Shown: one piece after another, positions 22,450 through 31,463 of the stretch
How positions within the stretch are numbered: the stretch's first letter is position 1
Layout: the number at the start of each line of letters is the position of its first letter
Origin: Protula sp. h YS-2021
Lineage: Eukaryota; Annelida; Polychaeta; Sabellida; Serpulidae
Assembly (NCBI GenBank): GCA_949752745.1
Contig: OX457026.1
Location: forward strand, 49,128,673 to 49,192,672
DNA length: 64,000 bases
Reading direction: 5' to 3'
Translations under genes and position numbers: made by a program
Notes under the pieces: model-generated
Databases searched by the model: none
Told to the model about the DNA's origin: nothing
The model's input: the letters and a program-made list of their open reading frames with translations, nothing else

Positions 22450-22515
22450 TTTCCCAGAAAAATGGGAAACAGATTTTTTGTATCTCTGGTAGACTGGATA
22501 GTCTGCCATAGATAC
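22450..22515 (+). other. Two adjacent hairpins in the 5' domain of element D
   Basis: TTTCCCA...TGGGAAA (22,450-22,469 region) and GTATCTCTGGTAGACT (22,480-22,495) with AGTCTGCCATAGATAC (22,500-22,515). Compared with element A, an A-T pair has become G-C and another has become a T-G wobble, with two imperfect pairs in all. Pairing is largely kept while sequence changes. Confidence 0.7.
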
Positions 22516-22519
22516 CTTC

Positions 22520-24605
22520 AAACAACACTCGCATTTCGGACCAGTGCGCATATTTATGTAACTTGCCTTGATGCGCGGTTCTTATTCAGACAAGTGCGCA
22601 TGTTTATTTAATTTTGCGTAGATGCACGGCTCCCATTTTGGAACAGTGCACATGTTTATTTAACTTGCGTTGATGTGCGGTTCGCATTTCTGACGAGCGC
22701 CCATGTTCTTTTTTTACCTTTTATGAATGTGCGGTTCTTATTTCGGATCAGTGCGCACGTTTATTTACCTTGTGCTGATGTGCGGTTCTTATTTCGGATC
22801 AGTGCCCATGTTTATTTACCTTGTGTCGATGCGCGATTCTTATTCCAGACCAATACGCATGTTTATTGTACTTGCGTTGATGAGCAGTACTTATTTTGGA
22901 CCAGTGCACAAGTTTCCATAGGTTGCCTTGATGCACGGTTCGCATTTCGGACCAGTTTGCATGTTTATTTAACTTGCGTTGATGCACGGTGCTTATTTTG
23001 GACGTGTGCCTATGTTTATTTAACTTGCGTTGGTGAGCAGTTCGAATTTCGTATCATTACGCATGTTTATTTAACTTGCGTTAATGCGCGGTTCGAATTT
23101 CTGACCAGTGCGCATGTTTATTTAACTTGCGTTGATGCGCAGTACTTATTTTGGTGCGTTGATGCGCAGTACTAAATGTTTATTTAACTTGCGTTGGAGC
23201 GTAGTTAGCATTTCGAACCACTGCGCATGTTTATTTAACTTGCGTTGATGCGCGGTTCGAATTTCGAACCACTGCGTATGTTTATTTAACGTGTGTCGAT
23301 GCGCGGTGCTTATTTTAGACCAGTGCAAATGTTTATTTAACTTACGTTGGCGCATGGTTCTTATTCTGGACCAGTGCGCATGTTTATTTAAGTTGCGTTA
23401 ATGGGCAGTTCGCATTTCGAAATAGTGCACATGTTTATTTAACTTGCGTTGATGCAGGGTGCTTATTTTGGTCCAGTGTGCTTGCCTATTTAGCTTGTGT
23501 TGCTGTGCGGTTCGCATTTCGGACCAGCGCACATGTTTGTTTTTTTAACTTGCGTGGTTCGCATTTTGGACCATTGCACATATTTATTTAACTTGTGTTG
23601 ATGATCGGTACTTATTTTGGACCGGTGCAAATGTTTATTTAACTTACGCTTATGTGCGGTTCGCAATTCGGACCAGTGTGCATGTTTATTTAATTTGCGT
23701 TGATATCCGGTTCGCATTTCGGACCAGTATACCTGTTTCTTTAGGTTGCGTTGATGCGCAGTTCGCATTTTGGGACAAGTGAGCAGGTTCATTTAACTTG
23801 CGTTGACGCGCGACTTGCGTTTCGGACCAGAACGCATGTTCATTTAAGTCCCGTCGATGCCCGACTCTTATGTCTATTCAACTTGCGTCGATTCATGGTT
23901 CTTTCTTCGGACCAATGCGCATGTTTACTTAACTTGCGTTGATGCGCGGTTCTCATTTCAGACCACTGCGCATGTCTATTCAACTTGCGTCGATGCGTGG
24001 TTCTTTTTCTCGGACAAGTGCGCATGTTTGTTTAACTTGCGTTGATGTGCGGTGCTTATTTTGGACCGGATCGCATGTTTATTTAACTTCCGTCGATGCG
24101 CGGTTCGCATTTCAGGCCATTGCCCATGTTTATTTAACTTGTGTAGATGCATGGTTCTCATTTCAGACCAGTGCGCATATTTATTTAATTTGCGTTGATG
24201 CGCGGTTAGCATTTCGGACCACTGTGCATGTTTATTTAATTTTCCTCGATGTGCGGTTTGCATTTCGGACCAGTGCGCATGTTTCTTTAGGCGCGTTGAT
24301 GCGCGGTTCGCATTTCAGACCACTGCACATGTCTATTCAACTTACGTCGAAGCGTAGTTCTTTTTTCGGACCAGTGCGCATGTTTATTTAACCTGCGTTG
24401 ATGCGCGGTGCTTATTTTGGACCAGTTCGCATCTTTATCTTCCGTCGATGCGCAGTTCACATTTCGGACCAATGCGCATGTTATTTAACTTGCATCGATG
24501 CGGAGTACTTAATTTGGACTACTGCGAATGTCTATTTGACTTGCGTCGATGTGCAGTTGTTAAATCTGACTACTGCGCAAGTTCATTTAACTTGCGTTTA
24601 TGCGC
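22520..24605. repeat. 51-bp minisatellite, about 40 units (element D)
   Basis: Same unit as before. It yields frames of 166 codons (plus, 22,675-23,175), 150 codons (plus, 23,939-24,391) and about 100 codons (minus), all made of the 17-residue repeats. Sub-blocks with 'cttattttggaccagtgc' alternate with 'cgcatttcggaccagtgc', suggesting higher-order units. No signal peptide, splice site or conserved start supports a real protein. Confidence 0.9.
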
Positions 24606-24609
24606 TGTA

Positions 24610-25745
24610 GGAGGAGATTCATTTAATTTTTTTTTCAAAAATTCCGGAAAAAATTCAAAAGTTTTCCAATTCACTCAAAAAGCACAAGCCGTATGCATGA
24701 CCCCCTAGAGACGGCTCATATCGAAAATGAATGAAATCTGATAAAAACTGTAGGAGGAAATGCATTTTGAATTTTTTTCTTCAAAAATTCTCTCATCGAC
24801 TGAAAAAGACAGGCCATATTCACGACACCCTAAGCATGCCTCAGCCACAAAATAAATGATGTTTGATCAAAACTGCAGGAGAAAATGCATTTTGAGGTAT
24901 TTTCATCAAAAATTCCCCCGATATCAAAAATTCCCAAGTCGAGTCAAATAGCACAAGCCGTATGCGAGACCTACCTAAGGATGCCTCATAGCAAAAAAAT
25001 AAATGAAATCGGATAAAAACTGTAGGAGGAAATGCATTTTGAAGTTTTTCTTCAAAAATTCCCAAACAATACAGAAATTGTCGGATCGACTAAAAAGCGC
25101 AAGTCGTATTCTCAACCCCTTAGGGATGCCTCAAACCAAAATTGTATGGCTAGATGCATTTTGAATTATTTTCGAAATTTTTGCTTCAAAAATTCCCCAA
25201 AAATACAAGCTAAAAAAGCACAAGCCGTATGCACGACCCTTTAGGGGTGCCTCATGCCAAAAATAAATGACATCAGGTCAAAAATGTAAGAGGAGATACA
25301 TTTTGAAATTTCTTTAAAAATTCGCCAAAAATTCAAAAATCACCCGATCCACTAAAAAAGGACAAGCCGTATGCACGACCGCTTAGGAAATCCTCACACC
25401 AAAAATAAATGACATCGAATCAAAATTGTAGGACTAGATGCATTTTTTTCAAAATTTTTGCTTTAAAAAATCCCCAAAAATACAAAAATTGTCCGGTCGA
25501 CTAAAAAAGCACAAGCCGTATGCACGACCCTTTAGGGGTGCCTCATACCAAAAATAAATGACATCGGGTTAAAAAATGTAGGAGGAGATACATTTTTAAT
25601 TTTTTTCTTTAAAAATTCGCCAAAAATTCAAAAATCACTCGATCAACTAGAAAAGCACAAGCCTTATGCACGACCCCCTAGGGATGCCTCACACCAAAAA
25701 TAAATGACATCGGATCAAAATTGTAGGAGGAGATGCATTTAGAAA
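24610..25745. repeat. ~145-bp satellite, about 8 units (element D)
   Basis: Same satellite as in B and C, ending 'ggatcaaaattgtaggaggagatgcatttagaa' just before the AACT repeat, as in element B (13,450-13,500). Confidence 0.9.
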
Positions 25746-25846
25746 CAAAGTTTACAGCTAACTAACTAACTAACTAACTAACTAACGGACGCCACCCGCA
25801 AACCGATAGGAATACCCCAGCTTACGTGTACCGTAAGCTGGGCTAA

Positions 25847-26525
25847 AAAGCACAAGTCGTGCGCACGATTCCTTAGGGAAACCTCATACCGAAAAGAAAG
25901 ATATCGATCCGAAAATATAAGAAGAGATGCATTTGGAATTATTTTTGAAAATTTTTCTTCAAAAATTCACTAAAACTACAAAAAAGCACAAGCCGTATGC
26001 ATGATCCCTTAAGGGTGCCTCATACCAAAAAATGAACGACATCGCATAAAAAATGCAGGTGTAGATACATTTTATAATTTTATCTTCAAAAATTCTCCTA
26101 AAAATTAAAAAATTATCCGATCGACTAGAAAAGCACAAGCCGTACGCAGGATCCTTAGGAAACCTCAAACCGAAAATAAATGATATCGGTTCAAAAATGT
26201 AAGAGGAGATGCATTTTGAATTACTTTTGAAAATTTTTCTTCAAAAATTCACTAAAAATAAAAAAATTGTTCCATCGATTAAAAAAGCACAAGCCGTATG
26301 CATGACTCCTCAGGGGTGCCTCATACCAAAAATGAACGACATCGGGTCAAAAATGTAGGAGGAGATACATTTTAAAATTTTTTCTTCAAAAATTTACCAA
26401 AAATTAAAAAATTATCCCATCGACTAGAAAAGCACAAGCCGTACGCATTACCTCCTAGGGATGGCTCACATAAAAAATAAATCACATCGGATAAGAACTG
26501 TAGGAGGAGATTCATTTTGAACAAA
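25847..26525. repeat. ~145-bp satellite, about 5 units (element C, right part)
   Basis: Continuation of the element C array after element D. It resumes mid-unit with 'aagcacaagtcgtgcgcacga' and ends 'gtaggaggagattcattttgaacaaaag'. Confidence 0.88.
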
Positions 26526-26637
26526 AGTTTAGTAAATAAACAACTACCTAACGAATGAACCAACTAACTAAGGGACGCCGACTGCAAACCGATAGGGAAA
26601 CCCAGCTTACGTATAACGTACGCTGGGCTAAAAAAGA

Positions 26638-26677
26638 AGTATAATGCTTTTGAAAAGTATATTCTAGCAACACTGCG
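26638..26677 (+). mobile_element. Extra hAT-like 3' end
   Basis: 'aagtataatgcttttgaaaagtatattCTAGCAACACTG' closely resembles the right end of the surrounding hAT-like element (27,141-27,183, ending CTAGCAGCACTG). No matching left end or 8-bp duplication was found for it, so it is a remnant of another copy or an internal duplication. 26,678-27,120 between the two ends holds no recognisable gene. Confidence 0.55.
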
Positions 26678-27182
26678 ACGGATCAATAGTAATGCTGTGA
26701 TGAAAAGATATATCACCCGGACAAAAAAGTTTAAAGTGCGACAGACAGACAAACGGACTGACATGTAAGAAACCGAACTCGAAGTGTACACCTAGACATG
26801 AACTTTCTTCCTGTAAAGTTTGGTGAAGCTTCTTTTTTTAAGATTTCGCGCCGACAAAATAATTGCATACCGACGGTTCGACGGGCGGATGTACAGAACA
26901 ATAGCAATAGCCTTCTGCCAGTATTGTATGAGGGCTCAAAATTAAAAAAAAATGGGAACAGAATTGAAGGAAAAATAACAAAAGAAAAGTTATCAATAGA
27001 AAAAACTAAAATATAAAAACTTTTTTGAAGCTCACAAAAAAATTAAAATGACATTTATGACATCGGGCAAAAAAAAAGTATGGAAGACGAAAAAAAAGTA
27101 GAAAAAGTATAAAAAAGTATGTTTTTGGCGAAATCTAAAAAAAAAGTATAATACTTTTAAAAAAGTATACTCTAGCAGCACT

Positions 27183-27880
27183 GCTGTTGCCAGATCGCTC
27201 GTTTACATTAAAATCCGAGTATTGTCGCGGTTCAAAAACCAGTAAAGAACGTGTGTCTGTTATGGTGTGTTCAAACATGAATGGTTCAGATAAGGTGCCA
27301 CTATTAGTGATTAGAAAATCTGCAAAGCCGTGCTGCTTTAAAGGGATAAAAACCCTGCCCACAGATTACGATTCGAATAGAACAGCATGGATGACCAGTG
27401 TAATCTCCACTGAATGGATACGGAAATTCGATTCCAAATTTGACGCGCAAGGCCGCAAAGTCGCAATGCTTGTAGACAATTGCCCGTCGCATCCCAAAAT
27501 GGAAGGACTCAAGGCTATCAATTTAGTGTTCTTGCCGCCAAATACGACTAGTATTACACAGCCAATGAACCAAGGAATAATCCGCAATTTGAAAGTCCAT
27601 TATCGGCGACAGCTCGTGGATAAACTGTCAAAGTGCATCGAGGATAAGTCAGATTATTCTGTCAGCATGCTGGACGCTCTGCAGTATTTACGAAAAGCGT
27701 GGGATAAAGTTTCAGCGGAAACCATCTCAAATTGCTTCATGCGTGCAATCACTGATAGTGTTCCACCACCGGAAGCGTCGCCAAAAGCGGGCCAATGGAG
27801 GCGAAAGACTTTCAGGATTACGTCAATGTGGATAACGATGTGCAGACCGAGGAAGCGACAGACGAGGATTACATCAGTTA
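27183..27880 (+). pseudogene. Tigger transposase, C-terminal half (DDE domain)
   Basis: Open for most of its length and continuous in sense with the fragment ending at 20,199. It reads LPDRSFTLK, then SKERVSVMVCSNMNGSDK, TAWMTSVISTEW, LVDNCPSH with the second catalytic Asp (27,475-27,477), and LPPNTTSITQPMNQGIIRN. In the last block Tigger/pogo transposases have Asp, but here the codon is AAC (27,568-27,570), Asn. The spacing between the second and third catalytic positions is 30 residues, the pogo-type DD30D. After about 27,790 the frame shifts; the C-terminal acidic tail continues in another frame to a stop near 27,880. With the changed catalytic residue, frameshifts and the 7-kb insert it cannot be active. 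Confidence 0.9.
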
Positions 27881-28391
27881 ACTCAAAGTATTTTGCTTGG
27901 TCCCGACCACTTTGACTTATCTCGAGTTTACTGTAATTTCAAACTAGATAAATGCAATACACTCATGTAGTCTTAAGATGACATATAGCAATTGGTCATA
28001 ACAATACCGTTTAAAGTAAATGTAGGGGTGGGGGAAAAAAATCGACCACTTCGGATCTCGCTCGCAAAAATCTTTTTTGAAACTACAATATGACGCATAA
28101 ACCGAAAACCGTTCGAAAATCGGTTGAAAATTCGCGCGCCAACTTGAGTTTAAAATTTGGGAGAGAAAAATGCCAATTTTAATCAAAATATCAACCGAAA
28201 CTGTAACTTAAATTTACTATTTTATTCAAGATCTCTTTATTTCTTTCTAAAACTGATTTATGTGTGTTAAAGCAGTGAAAATGAAATGATGAGCAACAAA
28301 TAAAGAGTTGTACACCAATTTAAAGCACATTATTGGATTTAAATAAAAAAAATTTATTTCACACAGGTAGAACTAGTGCGGAATGTATGTG

Positions 28392-28674
28392 ATCGACCAC
28401 GTGTCGGTCTGTCGGTCTGTTATCAACAGCTTGTTAACACGATAACTTAAAAACTGCTGCAAGGGTTTTAATGAAACTTGGTATATAGCTTCTGTGGGAA
28501 CAAACACAGATCTGTGTTGTAAATGGGCCAGGTTCGTCCAAGGCAAATGGACCAGCTGGACTTGGAAAATTTCAGCTCTTGATTGACCGTTGATGGCCGT
28601 GTTTAACTGATAACGGGGGGGGGGGGGGGGGTGTGCTGTGGGGAATATGTGGGCTACGCACACTGCTCTAGTTT
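28392..28674 (+). repeat. Interspersed repeat R1, copy 2
   Basis: Contains 'gtcggtctgtcggtctgttatcaa', 'aagggttttaatgaaacttggtat', 'gatggccgtgtttaactgat', an 18-base G run (about 28,615-28,631), and ends 'gggctacgcacactgctctag'. It matches 1,573-1,990 (inverse) and 61,253-61,522. Confidence 0.8.
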
Positions 28675-28802
28675 GCTAAACCGTAAGTACTTCACATAAA
28701 AAATACAGGCAGCAACACGGAGTAGCCAGTTTTGTTCTGGTTAAGACAATTTTTTCTTGTTTAAAGCGGTAATACTGCAACGTATTTCTGCAAAATTTTT
28801 CA

Positions 28803-29113
28803 TTTTTTAATGTTTGATTCCTTGTTGAGACCATGCCCTAGTGTCCACGGGGTTGAACAAGAGAATCTATTGTTCTGAGAAATCTGTAGTATCGGGTATT
28901 CGTAGTTAATACCATAGCGTGTCGGACGATTTCCGATTGCGGTGTGAATGATTTACGACAATCTTTCCAGGTCCACATTCTGTACAATATACCATTGGTT
29001 TTTACCATTATCTTCCCCTAATGCAACATGCATGTAACTCTCAAGCTCAAGACGATCTCTTGTATCAATTTCGGAAAGCATTATCCACAGCATCTCTTTT
29101 CAAAAAATGACTT
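28803..29113 (-). pseudogene. Unrecognised coding-like remnant
   Basis: On the minus strand one frame stays open for about 100 codons except for one TAA near 28,957. It has balanced, protein-like composition: LWIMLSEIDTRDRLELESY, then KNQWYIVQNVDLERL before the stop, and TAIGNRPTRYGINYEYPILQ after it. It ends at a stop near 28,803. I do not recognise the family. It does not show transposase or reverse-transcriptase motifs. Flanks are repeats, so it could be a captured exon or part of an element's accessory gene. Confidence 0.3.
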
Positions 29114-29129
29114 GCTGCTGCACGAGTTC

Positions 29130-29560
29130 CCTACGTATGCTTTCTTTTTGTTGGATTTGGTTTGCTTCCGATGAATAACGACAGAGATATGGCACACACA
29201 AATGTGGATACAAAAATGACAAAATCCAAAAACGTAAAAACGTTGAAATTTTCACTTATTTTTACAAAATCGAAAAATAACCGCCGATGCACAACTTCAC
29301 TCCAAATGCTTTCTTCCTGACAGATGTGGTTTGCTTCCGATGAACAGTAACAGAGATATGGCGCGCACAAAACTGTGGACAGACCTACGAGCTGAAAACT
29401 ATACCCCTCCATTGACAAGTTTTCATCAAATCGAACGTAACAACGACGTTGCACTCGTTCAATATACGTTGTATTAACAGTATGCAAAACGAAAAAGGTA
29501 AAATCATAAATAGTTTTCGAATTACAGCGCGGACACGAGATGGTATACTACACCTGACGG
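29130..29560. repeat. ~170-bp tandem repeat, about 2.5 units
   Basis: 'ttggtttgcttccgatgaa.a..aacagagatatgg' occurs near 29,155 and 29,327. The arrangement and the 'aaatcgaaaaataaccgccgatgcacaact' phrase recall the 166-bp repeat at 897-1,290. Confidence 0.65.
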
Positions 29561-30284
29561 ACGGACAGACAAGCTGAAAACTTTTCCCCTCCATTACACT
29601 TGGCAAAATGCAGAGGTGTTCTCTAAATAGATGTTCTACATTGATTTTTTAATCAAGAAATCATAGCAACTAGGACCAAAGCTTGTTCCGTCACGGATGT
29701 TGCTCTAAAACAGGAGTTGTTCCCTAAGGGTGTTATAGTATATGCTACAGGGATTATGTGTTATTAGGGATTTCACAAAATTCCTTACGAAATTCGTATT
29801 AGAACTTGCCCGATCAATATCGGTAATTTAGGGAGAATTTTATGTTTGCAATAACAGAATTAATAGCAGATTTTAAATTTGCATACGAAAATATCTATCC
29901 TGAGGAAAACCTAGATTTACGAAAAATTTCCGAAAAGCAACAAATTTTCCGGGTAAAAATTATTTCAATGTCTGACCTGTATTATTCAGCATCTGTGATG
30001 ACGAACACAACAGGATATTTGAAAGAATTTACATTAGTCTCGGCAAAATACAAATTTAAACTGTCATTTTATTGTATTTTTGTAATTTTTTAGGGTGGGG
30101 GTACAAAAGCTCAGGTTGGCGTGCGTATTTTTCATCAATTCGCTTAATATTGCTAGTTTCGGTGTCCAGGGATGTTAATCCTTCATTTAAACCTTTTGCG
30201 AGCAGGAAGTGATCACCAAAAAAGTGCCCCGTTTCCCCCTACCCTAGTAAATACAACAAAAAACTAGACCGAAATTCGCACAGC

Positions 30285-31155
30285 GAATTAGCCCCACTTG
30301 GAAAGAACGGAAGGTAGATAAAACGGAAGGTAGATAATATTGCAGTTTGTTAACAATTTTCACATGTCTGAATGTAGAATATCCTCCTAAATACTACTAA
30401 CTATACCGCTAAGGTCAAGACCAAAAATATGCTCTATCTCTTACCGTTTTCGACATAAAGGCCAACTTCCGGTTTGGGGTTCGAAAGTGACATGGAGGTC
30501 AAGGACACCGGAAGTTATACCTTACGTATCGTCGTAGAGGGGGGTAGAGGTCGAAAATGAGGTCAGAATTGCTCTATCTCTTTCCGTTTGAGATAAAGGC
30601 CAACTTCCGGTTTGGGGCTCGAAAGTGACCTGGAGGTCAAGGACACCGGAAGTTATACCTTACGTATCGTCGTATAGGGGGTGGAGGTCGAAAATGAGGT
30701 CAGAATTGCTCTATCTCTTTCCGTTTTCGAGATAAATCATTGTTTTTCTTAAATAACGTTTTTCGCGATTTCAAGGTCATGGTCAAGGTCAAAATCAAAA
30801 ATTTTTATTGGCTGCTTTAGGTCACATCGCCCTTTATATACATGCCAAATTTGGCTTTTCTAGCTTCAACGGCCTTACAGTAATTGTCTGAAAACCGTTT
30901 GACTTTACTCGCGATTTGACCTTGACCAGTAAGGTCAATGTCAAAAAATTTTATCAGGTGCACCACTTCAGATGACCCTCCACATATGTGCCAAGTTTGG
31001 TTGGTCTAGCTTCAGCAGTCTTGGAGGAGATGTCTGGAAACCGATTCGGCGGAAGAAGAAAAAAAAATTTTAAAAAAGCGAGAAAAATAAAAAAAAAATA
31101 GGTGAAGAATTCGAGGCAATCCATCCCCATTTGGCATTTTCAATGCCAAGTGGGA
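30285..31155. mobile_element. Non-autonomous element with CCCACTTGG inverted ends
   Basis: CCCACTTGG (about 30,293) and the inverse CCAAGTGGG (about 31,145) lie near the two ends. Next to them are small perfect hairpins: AATTCGC/GCGAATT on the left and TTGGCATT/AATGCCAA on the right. Inside are two ~138-bp units ('ggccaacttccggtttggg', 30,450 and 30,598) and 'aaggtcaaggtc' sequence. No gene is present. Confidence 0.55.
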
Positions 31156-31463
31156 AAAAGAATATTTTGTTTGAAAATCAGAAAGGCGTAGCTAGAAGTT
31201 GTAATAACTTGCACGCCTTTACACACACAATCATTATTTCTGAGGTAGTTACATACGAATTTGTCACACTATAACAAACACCTACAAAAATGGTTCTAAT
31301 AACAACATTGAACATCAAAAAACACGTGCATCTAAAGTTAAAACTGCTATGTAACATCAACAATTAGATCAGTGAAACTGACGTGGCTCATTTACAATAG
31401 TAATTCTTGTTAGAACCCATACTGCCTATATGTAAAATATTTTGACAACCGATCAAGAAATGT

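Larger units (their letters stand above)
22263..25846 (+). mobile_element. Composite Helitron/HINE-like element D (most complete copy)
   Basis: Starts TCTAACAAG (22,263) with hairpin TTTGTCC/GGACAAA and subterminal CCCAGCTTACG (22,290-22,300). A 5' domain with two hairpins reaches about 22,520. The minisatellite occupies 22,520-24,605, the satellite 24,610-25,745, and (AACT)n 25,752-25,789. The terminal hairpin CCCAGCTTACG (25,816-25,826) / CGTAAGCTGGG (25,832-25,842) is followed by CTAA (25,843-25,846). The total is 3.6 kb without a protein gene. It inserted into the satellite of element C. Helitron-type assignment is by architecture; target-site behaviour cannot be settled from one site. 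Confidence 0.62.
20455..26631 (+). mobile_element. Composite Helitron/HINE-like element C, interrupted by element D
   Basis: Minisatellite (20,455-21,045, ~11 units of 51 bp), then satellite (21,046-22,262), element D, satellite again (25,847-26,525), a worn AACT repeat (26,541-26,573) and a hairpin CCCAGCTTACG.../...CGCTGGG (26,601-26,627) followed by CTAA. The 5' domain is missing or unrecognisable; 'ctttgtccaagtcaaat' (20,373) may be its trace. The satellite stops at 'gactagaaa' before D and resumes with 'aagcacaag' after D, consistent with D having jumped into C. Confidence 0.55.
20192..27190. mobile_element. hAT-like element inserted in the Tigger transposase gene
   Basis: The 8-bp GCTGTTGC is present at 20,192-20,199 and again at 27,183-27,190. 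Between them the ends are AGTGCTGCTAG (20,200-20,210) and the exact inverse CTAGCAGCACT (27,172-27,182); both are followed inward by 'agtata'-rich sequence. Removing the insert with one copy of the 8-mer restores the Tigger reading frame. An 8-bp duplication is characteristic of hAT elements. No hAT transposase is recognised inside; the ~7 kb interior is mostly composite elements C and D. Confidence 0.78.
19184..27935 (+). mobile_element. Tigger/pogo-type DNA transposon, split by nested insertions
   Basis: Bounded by the dinucleotide TA at 19,184-19,185 and 27,934-27,935. The left end reads CAGTAGGCTCCATTTAAGTC (from 19,186); the right end is its imperfect inverse, GACTTATCTCGAGTTTACTG (ending 27,933). 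Subterminal similarity continues ('actcaaa', 'gtccc'). A TA target duplication, CAGT ends and an encoded CENP-B/DDE transposase identify the pogo/Tigger branch of Tc1/mariner. Without the internal ~7 kb insertion the element is about 1.8 kb. Confidence 0.88.

Noticed and set aside
22675..23175. 166-codon open frame of 17-residue repeats
   Set aside because: Every codon comes from the 51-bp minisatellite; the opposite strand is also open over similar lengths. A period divisible by three explains it without a gene.
20455..26525. CRISPR-like array of short regular repeats
   Set aside because: The sequence is eukaryotic, the repeats abut without unique spacers, and no cas genes are present. These are minisatellite and satellite arrays.
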